Shown here: in pieces, positions 38,028-45,160 of the stretch
Position numbering within the stretch: position 1 is the first letter of the stretch
Layout: each line of letters opens with the position of its first letter
Assembly: GCA_900315885.1 (NCBI GenBank)
Contig: ONAT01000008.1
Location: 1-50,006, forward strand
DNA from: an uncultured Erysipelotrichaceae bacterium
GTDB lineage: Bacteria > Bacillota_I > Bacilli_A > RFN20 > CAG-826
Reading direction: 5' to 3'
DNA: 50,006 nucleotides
The notes under the pieces: model-generated
Databases searched by the model: none
The model's input: only the letters and a program-made list of their open reading frames with translations
Told to the model about the DNA's origin: nothing
Translations under genes and position numbers: made by a program

Positions 38028-40340
38028 ATGGAAACAAATAAATTATTTTTAAATAGTAATATATCAGAAAACACAATTAAAAAAAACATGATACTTTTTT
38101 TTGAAAAGCACGTTGGCTTTTTTGTGGATGCAAATAAAATTACTTTTAAGAAAGAAGTAATAGATGGTATTTCAACTTATATAGTTATATTAAAAGATGA
38201 TATAAGAAGAATATCAAAAGCTAATGGTGGGTCTGGTGTTCTTAGGCAAAAACAATGGTCAATTTTTGTATTTAATTTTATAAATCCAACAGAATATATC
38301 AAATACTTTGGAACAAATTCAAGTAGAAAACCAATTGTTGACCCGTATAAATTAAATACATTTGATAATTTTGAATATTCGCCTCAAATAAAGATTTACT
38401 CTGGTAAAAATCCGGACAATCTTTTTAGAAGTGCTTCAATAAACTATTTGCTACATCACTTTATTTATTCGAAATTAAGAAAAAAATATAGATATTTATT
38501 TTTAAATTCATATGTATACTCAGTTATTGATGTATTCGAAGAAGAAAAGAAATTAGCAAATTTTAGTGTTTTTTATTATAATTCTAACCACGTTTTTAGG
38601 CCACTGCCTAATTCTAATAGAGTGATAAACCAAAAAGTTGATATTAATAAGACATCATCTATAGTTAACAATGTTCAAGCAGAATTAGAAATTATCGAAA
38701 AAAATTATACTGATATGTCAGATCTTATAAATGCATATAATGGTGAATTGTCACTTACTCCGATTACATCTAATAATTTTAATAATATTAATTCTGATAT
38801 CCAAAAAAATAAACACTTTATAATAACAGAGGGAACTGCAAGAACTGGGAAAACAATCATCGCAATGAGATTATTGGGCCTATATCCTGAATCGCGCTTT
38901 ATTATAATGAATGAATTATTTTATAATTCTTTAATTAATATTTTTAAAATTGAAGGTGTTGATTTCCCATTTGATAGAATTATTTGCCATACAAATTTTA
39001 ATAAGATGATAGAGTGGACTGCAAACTCTAAATTGTTAATTATTGATGAAGCCCAAAGATTGAGCGAATCTCAAATGGAAAATGTTATAGAGAATAAAGA
39101 CAATATAAATGTATTGCTAGGAGATAATCTACAGGCTATAAATATAAAAAGTGATAGAGGCATAAGTTGCTTTGAAAATCTTTTAACAAACAATAGAATT
39201 GAATATACTAAATATTATTTTGATTATTCAATTGGATTAGCAAGTAATGTTCTATATTCCATTAAATATTTAATTTTTAATGAAGTTCCATTTAATAATC
39301 AAAATATTAACAACTATGACATTAATTTTTATAATGATGTTAACGTATTTGTAAATAAATATAGAAGTGATGAAACATTTAGAAAACATATGGCAACAAT
39401 TTATATGGGGTGTAGTGATTATGACACAACAATAGAATCGTTTGATAGAATGCATAAAAATATTCTGCATCGATATCCATACTTTTTGGATAAGGATATT
39501 AAAGAAAAAGTTATGATAACTACATATGAATTGATTTCAAGAGAACTTGATTCTGTTTATATCTATATTCCAAAAACTGTTACTGCCAATGAAAAAGGAC
39601 TTCATTATTGTGATACTAGATATGATAAATTTTTGCTAAATCAACTTTATGTTTTATTTACTAGGGCAAAAGGTGAGATTAATGTCTACTGTGAGGATAA
39701 ATCAACATTTGATTATTTTAATAGAAGAAATAGTTATATTATAAAAAATGATAGAGTGGCATCTAGTTTACTGCCAGAAGAAAAAGAAAAAAGCGTTGAT
39801 TTAGAGAACAAAATAACTGAACGTGGAATAACAAGACTAATTCACTTTACTCCGAAAGACAATCTTAATTCAATTATGGAAAATGGTATTATGTCTATTG
39901 ATATGATGAAAAAGCAAAATATTACATATGTTTGCAATGATAATATTAGGCTTGATGGCATTTGTGATGGAATATCTTTATCGATACAAAATCCCAACAA
40001 CTTTGTGTTGAATAGTTTTAAGAAAAACTATAAAGATAGAAAATATGTTTGTTTAATTTTAAATCCGGCTTTATTATATGAAATTACAGATGATACAGGT
40101 AGCAGACTTGCCCCGAGATTATATTGTAATTATAATGCGGCTGCACAATGCACAAATCGTTCGGAAAATGATTTTGATATAATGTTTCAAAACTCGTTTA
40201 TTGCTGGACCATGGTATGATAGCAGAATTTATAGAAGAAACGAAACTTTTGATGATTCAGAAACCACTGCAGTACAGGCTGAAATTCTCTTTAGGGGAAC
40301 GATTGATCCTAAATATATCTTGGAGATTAAGGAGGTATAA
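38028..40340 (+). CDS. DUF2075-type helicase/NTPase fused to a DarT-like DNA ADP-ribosyltransferase
   Basis: A 770-residue two-domain protein. Residues 265-560 are a DUF2075-type superfamily 1 NTPase: Walker A GTARTGKT at 269-276, Walker B IIDEAQ at 338-343, motif III GDNLQ at 365-369 and LNQLYVLFTRAKGE near 545. Residues 595-770 resemble DarT (DUF4433): IHFTPKDNL with His606, IRLDG with Arg641, and AEILFRG with the candidate catalytic Glu752. DarT enzymes transfer ADP-ribose from NAD to DNA bases. The N-terminal 260 residues are unassigned. The downstream NADAR protein argues for the guanine-specific DarT1 branch. The fused NTPase may load or expose the DNA. Residue assignments are by eye. 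Confidence 0.72.
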   Translation: METNKLFLNSNISENTIKKNMILFFEKHVGFFVDANKITFKKEVIDGISTYIVILKDDIRRISKANGGSGVLRQKQWSIFVFNFINPTEYIKYFGTNSSRKPIVDPYKLNTFDNFEYSPQIKIYSGKNPDNLFRSASINYLLHHFIYSKLRKKYRYLFLNSYVYSVIDVFEEEKKLANFSVFYYNSNHVFRPLPNSNRVINQKVDINKTSSIVNNVQAELEIIEKNYTDMSDLINAYNGELSLTPITSNNFNNINSDIQKNKHFIITEGTARTGKTIIAMRLLGLYPESRFIIMNELFYNSLINIFKIEGVDFPFDRIICHTNFNKMIEWTANSKLLIIDEAQRLSESQMENVIENKDNINVLLGDNLQAINIKSDRGISCFENLLTNNRIEYTKYYFDYSIGLASNVLYSIKYLIFNEVPFNNQNINNYDINFYNDVNVFVNKYRSDETFRKHMATIYMGCSDYDTTIESFDRMHKNILHRYPYFLDKDIKEKVMITTYELISRELDSVYIYIPKTVTANEKGLHYCDTRYDKFLLNQLYVLFTRAKGEINVYCEDKSTFDYFNRRNSYIIKNDRVASSLLPEEKEKSVDLENKITERGITRLIHFTPKDNLNSIMENGIMSIDMMKKQNITYVCNDNIRLDGICDGISLSIQNPNNFVLNSFKKNYKDRKYVCLILNPALLYEITDDTGSRLAPRLYCNYNAAAQCTNRSENDFDIMFQNSFIAGPWYDSRIYRRNETFDDSETTAVQAEILFRGTIDPKYILEIKEV

Positions 40341-40342
40341 TT

Positions 40343-41026
40343 ATGGCGAAAAGAATGGCATTTATTGTAACAAAAAATGGAATAGAGGAACGATTATTTG
40401 ATTTTAAATATTATTCCGGATTTGCTTTATCTCAAAAGCAAAAAAGTATTTTATCGTTTCACGAAGAAATAAACAAATGTTATAAGGAACAAGTGTTAGA
40501 AATTTCAAGCAAATCACCTGATGCACTTGGAAAAAAATTAAGTGCGTTTAATTTAATGGTGAAATATAAAAATCGTTTAATATCGGTGGAAAATATTTTT
40601 CAAGCATCTAAAGCTTTTGAAAATGGTGGTCCTTATGAGGATTTACTTTTTGTTAAGCCAATTGAAGCAAAAAAAGATGAAAGGCTAAAGAAGAGTGGTG
40701 CTTTAATTGCTTTTAGATTTAATGGCAAAAACTATCCGATTAAGCCAAAAACGTTATTTTATGATTGGATTTATTGTAGAGCGTTGAGCCATTATTCAAA
40801 TTATATTGAAGAATTGATAAAATATTCAATCTTTACAGATATTGAATTTAACAATGATAAATCATATAACTGTCAAGCAAGATCAGTGGCAATCTATGTA
40901 TACTTAGAAAAATGTGGCCTTACAAATGAAGCTTTATCTAGCATAGATAAATTCCTTAAATATTCTTACGAAGGATATAAATCGTTAATAGAAGAAAACT
41001 CAATTTTTGATTATTATTTTGATTAA
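40343..41026 (+). CDS. NADAR-family antitoxin-like protein (DarT1-associated)
   Basis: A 227-residue protein of the NADAR (YbiA-like) fold in its DarT1-linked form. SVENIFQASKAF at 81-92 matches the conserved sENxxQxxK region, with YEDLL, KKDERLKKSG and FTDIEFN following. NADAR proteins remove ADP-ribose from guanine and so reverse DarT1. It starts two bases after the toxin gene with a perfect AAGGAGG (40329-40335), much stronger than the GAGGAT in front of the toxin, as expected for an antitoxin made in excess. The toxin-first order is notable. Its terminator is at 41052. Confidence 0.75.
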   Translation: MAKRMAFIVTKNGIEERLFDFKYYSGFALSQKQKSILSFHEEINKCYKEQVLEISSKSPDALGKKLSAFNLMVKYKNRLISVENIFQASKAFENGGPYEDLLFVKPIEAKKDERLKKSGALIAFRFNGKNYPIKPKTLFYDWIYCRALSHYSNYIEELIKYSIFTDIEFNNDKSYNCQARSVAIYVYLEKCGLTNEALSSIDKFLKYSYEGYKSLIEENSIFDYYFD

Positions 41027-41051
41027 AAAAATTGTAATATGGTTAAAAAAC

Positions 41052-41086
41052 AAAAAGCGCATTCAACAGATGCGCTTTTTGCAATT
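41052..41086 (+). terminator. Terminator of the DarT-NADAR module
   Basis: AAAAAGCGCAT (41052-41062) and ATGCGCTTTTT (41070-41080) form a perfect 11-base stem with a seven-base loop, with the T-run in the 3' arm; on the reverse strand the A-run becomes the U-tract. Confidence 0.88.
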
Positions 41087-41111
41087 ATAAAAATTGATTG
41101 TACTAATAAAA

Positions 41112-41350
41112 AAGAACAATTCCATCAATCGCAATTAATAATATGAATTGTTCCTTTGTAAAATTTTTTTAATAAATCCATAAGGATTACCTATAAGAAA
41201 TAACTTGATTATAATTAAAAATTTGATTAAGTTGATTCAATTGCGATTAATAATATGAATTGTTCTTCCATAAAAATTACTTTTTATAAAAATCCACTAG
41301 GATTACTTATAAGAAGTAGTAACATTCTATAATTAAAAAATGATTAAGTC
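41112..41350. repeat. Two-copy tandem non-coding repeat of about 112-117 bases
   Basis: The stretch at 41126-41237 is repeated at 41238-41350 with scattered substitutions and a few indels: both contain TTAATAATATGAATTGTTC, a TCCAnnAGGATTAC segment, TATAAGAA and a final TGATTAAGT. A GAACAATTC/GAATTGTTC hairpin (41114-41122 with 41145-41153) lies in the first copy. No ORF is present. It could be a duplicated regulatory or small-RNA unit, or a remnant of a mobile element. Confidence 0.7.
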
Positions 41351-41369
41351 AATATTTATATGTATTTGG

Positions 41370-41927
41370 CTATCGTATAAGTTGCAATAAAATCTTATTA
41401 ATAACCACACCAATTTCATCTAATGATATTTGAATAGTGCCTGTAAAATAATCTTCAATTACCCCGATAATTCCTGACACAACAAAATCTAATTGAGCTT
41501 TACGTGTTGGTAAATCATTAGATAGATGTGTGAATGAAGTATCTTTTGATACTCTCTTATTAATAATGTTTTTTAATTTGTGAATAAAATGACTTGGAAT
41601 TCCTGTAGACACAATTAACTTATATGTTTTCTCGTTTTCTTTAAGTAAATTTGTCATTTTTTGAATGTATGGGAAAAAGTCTTTACTTGGCTTAGACATA
41701 AATTCATCCATTTCATTTTCTAAATAATTAATGAATTCATTTTCAAATTCTTCAATTAAATCATATATATCATCATAGTGAGCGTAGAATGTTGATTTTG
41801 AGATATCAGCAAGTTCTACAATTTCCTTTACTGTGACTTTTTCAATAGATTGTTTTTCATTTACTAGTTTAGCAAATGCCTCTTTAATCATTTTCTTACT
41901 TCTAATTGCGTTTCGATATTCTTTCAT
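41370..41927 (-). CDS. TetR-family transcriptional regulator
   Basis: A 185-residue repressor. The N-terminal helix-turn-helix is typical: VTVKEIVELADISKSTFYAHYDDIYDLI. The C-terminal half is an all-helical ligand domain. The start is placed at the internal ATG 41927, which has AAGGTG nine bases upstream; the open frame extends to 42008, but those extra residues are not supported. It is divergent from a decayed ABC efflux gene pair, the normal target of such regulators. TTTCGTA occurs twice, ten bases apart (41950-41956, 41960-41966), in front of the gene, a possible autoregulatory site. Confidence 0.85.
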   Translation of the reverse strand: MKEYRNAIRSKKMIKEAFAKLVNEKQSIEKVTVKEIVELADISKSTFYAHYDDIYDLIEEFENEFINYLENEMDEFMSKPSKDFFPYIQKMTNLLKENEKTYKLIVSTGIPSHFIHKLKNIINKRVSKDTSFTHLSNDLPTRKAQLDFVVSGIIGVIEDYFTGTIQISLDEIGVVINKILLQLIR

Positions 41928-42089
41928 AAATTTCACACCTTTTTTGTACTTTCGTATGATTTCGTACCAAATGCTAAAATTTGTTATTTGCACTTTATTA
42001 GAAATCATTTATATTAAAGCACAAGTAAAAATAAAACTCTAGTATGAAATTAAACTAAAGTTAAAATTTTTACCAAAAGGAGGAAGAAA

Positions 42090-42658
42090 ATGATAAAAAC
42101 TATTGAAGTCAAAAAAACTAGTTAAAGACTACGGAAGTGGACGTGGTGTATTTGATGTCTCCTTCTTTGTAAAAAAAGGAGAAGTATATGGATTCTTAGG
42201 TCCTAATGGCGCGGGTAAGAGTACAACCATTCGTCATTTAATGGGATTTTCTAAACCTGATAAAGGTGAAACTCTCATTAACGGAAAAGAGACATTTAAT
42301 CACTATAACGAAGTCCTAAAAGATGTCGGTTATATTCTAGGAGAAATTGCTTTTCCTGCAGGACTTACTGGCGAAGAGTTAATCGATATGTTACTAACTA
42401 TGAAAAAAGCTAAAGAACAAATCGCTTACCAGAACTGTTAGAGTTTGGCTTGTTTGACCCACAAGTAATTCCAAACGATGTACGTTTAGATTCGTTAAAT
42501 ATTTCAATTATGTTTCTATTATTTCCTTCTTTGATGTCGTGTCTATCTTAAATGGAACAACTGCATTTATCTGGAAGTTATTAATTCTTGCCGCGATTGG
42601 TATAACTGGATATATTGTTGGTTCTATTATATTTAAGAAAAAAGATTTAACTCTATAA
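42090..42658 (+). pseudogene. Decayed ABC-2 efflux transporter (ATPase N-part plus permease C-tail)
   Basis: The ATG at 42090 with AGGAGG upstream gives MIKTIEVKK and then a frameshift at a seven-A run (six would keep the frame). The shifted frame carries a complete ATPase N-terminal part (FLGPNGAGKSTT), ending at a TAG near 42440. A large deletion follows. The last 165 bases, in yet another frame, encode a hydrophobic permease C-terminus (FFDVVSILNGTTAFIW to KKKDLTL). The operon has therefore lost the ATPase signature and most of the permease. Divergence from the intact TetR gene shows where the regulated efflux pump used to be. Confidence 0.85.
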
Positions 42659-42677
42659 AAGTTATAATTATAAAAAT

Positions 42678-42712
42678 AAGCACATTAGAAATTCCTCTAG
42701 TGTGCTTTTTAA
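42678..42712 (+). terminator. Terminator after the decayed efflux operon
   Basis: AAGCACATTAGA (42678-42689) pairs with TCTAGTGTGCTT (42696-42707) at almost every position, with G-T pairs, followed by TTT and AT-rich sequence. It remains intact although the genes before it are dead. Confidence 0.8.
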
Positions 42713-42720
42713 TTAAAAGT

Positions 42721-42785
42721 AAGTAGATAAACACTCGTAATTTATAATGGTGCCTGCGGTTACAAGTGTTCATCTACTTTTTTAT
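42721..42785. ncRNA. Large isolated hairpin, possible small RNA or second terminator
   Basis: Two 20-base arms (42721-42740 and 42760-42779) pair at 18 positions and enclose a 19-base loop that contains GGTGCCTGCGG, an unusually GC-rich island in this AT-rich DNA. The right arm runs into a T-run. It could be a terminator, the tail of a small RNA, or a remnant of a mobile hairpin. No coding function. Confidence 0.4.
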
Positions 42786-42931
42786 TATAATACATTTGTT
42801 TTGTAATTTTTCAAGAGACATTATGTAAATTGCGTAGTTTATATGTAAAAAACAATTGTTTTTTATGTGACTAGTTTTATACTTTTTGTAGAGATAATGG
42901 AGGATAAGGAGCAAATCCTTATATATTAAAA
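42786..42931. other. Leader of the 206-residue protein
   Basis: No gene is seen. An AAGGAG (42906-42911) lies 20 bases before the start codon 42932 and sits inside the hairpin AAGGA-GCAAA-TCCTT, so the only Shine-Dalgarno candidate is both far away and sequestered. Confidence 0.35.
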
Positions 42932-43552
42932 ATGATTTATATATCAACCTTAAAAGGATTAACAGATGAAGTTATTATATCTAAACTTAACAAAACAGAA
43001 TTTAAAAAGAATGACAAAATAATGTTTCCGGTAGATTATGAAGTTGTTATATTCCAAAACAAAAAATTTATTGGAATTGCCAATAATTGCGTTTTCACTG
43101 GAGCAGGGACTAGAGAATTTGTTTTTGGAAAGTTAAATAAATATAATAAAAAGCCGTATGGTCAGGGACTTGAAAATTTGGTTTTTAAAGGCTTGTTTAC
43201 AAAAACTGCCAAAAACGTTGACGTTTATTTTGTTATGAATTCAATATCGTTTATCAGTTCATCAAAATATACTAAAGACAAAATATGTGTAAGCGTTGGT
43301 GGTAAAGTAACTGACTTTAATAAATTCGTTACATTCTATTTATCACTTGGTTATAAACCTGGTAACTTTGGTGCTGTTTTGACAGGTGGGGCTTTTATTG
43401 TAGGCTTAAAAAACCTTGTTGCAAATGATCATCAAATGTATAATGATGCTTGGCAATGTCGCGCAGATGATGTAAAGATTAGATTACAAAAAGCACTAGA
43501 GCCTCAAATGGGATTTGAATTTACTAAGGTTTACGCAAGAAGAGAGAATTAA
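42932..43552 (+). CDS. Unrecognised 206-residue protein
   Basis: A soluble protein without signal peptide or clear membrane segment, mostly beta-strands at the N-terminus (VDYEVVIFQNKKFIGIANN, then GTREFVFGK) and helical toward the end. I do not recognise the family; the pattern is loosely like SPFH/virion-core-type proteins, but the similarity is too weak to name. Its length is complete and it has a terminator behind it. It stands alone between an efflux remnant and a DUF2130 gene. The start codon lacks a normal ribosome binding site (see the leader). Confidence 0.6.
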   Translation: MIYISTLKGLTDEVIISKLNKTEFKKNDKIMFPVDYEVVIFQNKKFIGIANNCVFTGAGTREFVFGKLNKYNKKPYGQGLENLVFKGLFTKTAKNVDVYFVMNSISFISSSKYTKDKICVSVGGKVTDFNKFVTFYLSLGYKPGNFGAVLTGGAFIVGLKNLVANDHQMYNDAWQCRADDVKIRLQKALEPQMGFEFTKVYARREN

Positions 43553-43577
43553 CTAGAATTATTGGTCATTAATTTAG

Positions 43578-43606
43578 AGTCAAAAGTTATTCTTTTGGCT
43601 TTTTAT
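43578..43606 (+). terminator. Terminator after the unrecognised gene
   Basis: AGTCAAAAG (43578-43586) pairs with CTTTTGGCT (43592-43600) over nine positions with one G-T pair, followed by five T. Confidence 0.75.
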
Positions 43607-43617
43607 TTGCCTTGATA

Positions 43618-43626
43618 TGTTATAAT
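43618..43626 (+). promoter_or_regulatory. Extended -10 promoter of the DUF2130 gene
   Basis: TGT directly precedes TATAAT (43621-43626), an extended -10; no good -35 is seen at the normal distance. The start codon follows 24 bases later, after a GGGAGG ribosome binding site. Confidence 0.55.
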
Positions 43627-43649
43627 TTATAAAAAAGGGAGGGTTTGAA

Positions 43650-44852
43650 ATGCACGAAATAAAATGTCCTAATTGTGGCACAACATTTACAGTAGATGAA
43701 AGTGGTTATGCTGCAATTGTTAGTCAAATCAAAGATGAAGAATTTAATAAAGAACTTGAACGTAGAAAAAAAGAACTAGAGGAAGAAACAAAAACAAAAA
43801 TCGAAAACGTCAAGTTGAATGTTAAAAACGAACAAGATAGAACTATTAACAGTTTAAAGCAAGAAGTTCAAGCATTAAAAAATGAAGTATTATTAAAAGA
43901 TAAAGAGCTCCAAAGCACACAAGAAAAAGCTACATATGATAAAGCATTAGCCTTAAATAATGCGAATCAAGAAATATCAAAATTAAAAAATAATTTAGAT
44001 ATGAAAGATAAAGAAAACGAATTAGCAATCAAAACATTAAATGAGAAACATAATTCGGAAATAAAAATTAAAGATGAACAAATTGAACATTATCGAGATA
44101 TGAAAGCTAGACTATCAACGAAAATGATTGGTGAATCTTTAGAACAACATTGTTTAAATTCATTTAATCAAGTTCGTATGACATGTTTTCAAAACGCATA
44201 TTTTGAAAAAGATAATGATGCAAGTAATGGCACTAAAGGAGACTTCATTTATCGCGAAACTAATGAAGAAGGCATAGAAATACTTTCCATCATGTTTGAA
44301 ATGAAAAATGAGAATGATACAACAGCGACAAAACATAAAAACGAAGATTTCTTTGATAAACTTGATAAAGACCGTAAACAAAAGAAATGTGAGTATGCCG
44401 TTTTAGTAACACTCCTTGAACCAGATAGTGATTACTATAATGCAGGAATCGTGGATGTATCATATCGTTACCCGAAGATGTATGTAGTAAGACCACAATG
44501 CTTTATTCCAATTATTACACTTCTTAGAAACGCTGCACTTAATTCAATGCAATATAAAACTGATCTAGCAGAGATTAGAAGACGTGAAGTTGATGTCAGT
44601 GACTTTGAACAAAAATTAATAGATTTCCAAACTAAGTTCTCTAAAAATTACGATTTGGCATCTAAACAATTTAATACCGCAATAGAGGAAATTGATAAAA
44701 CTATTGCGCATTTACAAAAAGTTAGAGATAGCCTTGTTGGATCAGAACGTAACCTTAAATTAGCAAACGATAAAGCTCAAGATTTATCAATTAAAAAGCT
44801 AACTAAAGGTAATGCGACGATGAAACAAAAGTTTGATGAATTAAATAAATAA
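43650..44852 (+). CDS. DUF2130-type protein with N-terminal zinc ribbon and coiled coil
   Basis: A 400-residue cytoplasmic protein. A CPNCGTTF zinc-ribbon-like start is followed by a long coiled coil (about residues 20-150) and a DUF2130 region (about 150-310: [18 protein letters not shown], then [18 protein letters not shown]). DUF2130 is distantly related to restriction-endonuclease-like folds; FxMKNE resembles the ExK of such nucleases. The biological role is not established. Start is supported by GGGAGG eight bases upstream, and a clear terminator follows. Confidence 0.82.
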   Translation: MHEIKCPNCGTTFTVDESGYAAIVSQIKDEEFNKELERRKKELEEETKTKIENVKLNVKNEQDRTINSLKQEVQALKNEVLLKDKELQSTQEKATYDKALALNNANQEISKLKNNLDMKDKENELAIKTLNEKHNSEIKIKDEQIEHYRDMKARLSTKMIGESLEQHCLNSFNQVRMTCFQNAYFEKDNDASNGTKGDFIYRETNEEGIEILSIMFEMKNENDTTATKHKNEDFFDKLDKDRKQKKCEYAVLVTLLEPDSDYYNAGIVDVSYRYPKMYVVRPQCFIPIITLLRNAALNSMQYKTDLAEIRRREVDVSDFEQKLIDFQTKFSKNYDLASKQFNTAIEEIDKTIAHLQKVRDSLVGSERNLKLANDKAQDLSIKKLTKGNATMKQKFDELNK

Positions 44853-44867
44853 ACTAAATTATCTTAT

Positions 44868-44894
44868 GGCGAACGCTAAAACGTTCGCTTTTTT
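44868..44894 (+). terminator. Terminator after the DUF2130 gene
   Basis: GCGAACG (44869-44875) and CGTTCGC (44882-44888) form a seven-base perfect stem with loop CTAAAA, followed by six T. Confidence 0.85.
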
Positions 44895-44929
44895 AATTAA
44901 ATATATAGTTTTTCATTTTGTAAAATTTG

Positions 44930-45160
44930 TGTTATAGTATGGTAAATAATGAGGGGGGGATATAACATAATTATTTATGAACAAATTACACCAATTAATG
45001 CCTTGCAATCGACATTTTTTTGTTTGCAATGTTTGCAATATCAACTGATAGTGGAGTTGATTGATTAAAAGTTTTATTGAAAAAATATCAACTCTCGGAA
45101 GAGTATGTGAGGTTTTTTATTAGTTTTCTTTATAATTATGGCGTAGGAGGAAGTACAAAA
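44930..45160 (+). promoter_or_regulatory. Promoter and 200-base leader of the HTH-HEPN gene
   Basis: An extended -10 (TGTTATAGT, ending at 44938) starts a leader of about 200 bases before the ATG. It contains TTTGCAATGTTTGCAATA-type repeats, an ATCAACT/AGTTGAT hairpin near 45040-45062 and an ACTCTCGGAAGAGT hairpin near 45090 followed by a T-run, so attenuation is possible. A TTG-initiated frame through the leader joins the protein but has no ribosome binding site. Confidence 0.4.

Noticed and set aside
45077-45160. TTG-initiated 28-residue extension of the HTH-HEPN protein
   Set aside because: The leader lacks a ribosome site there and contains hairpins; the XRE domain begins normally at 45161.
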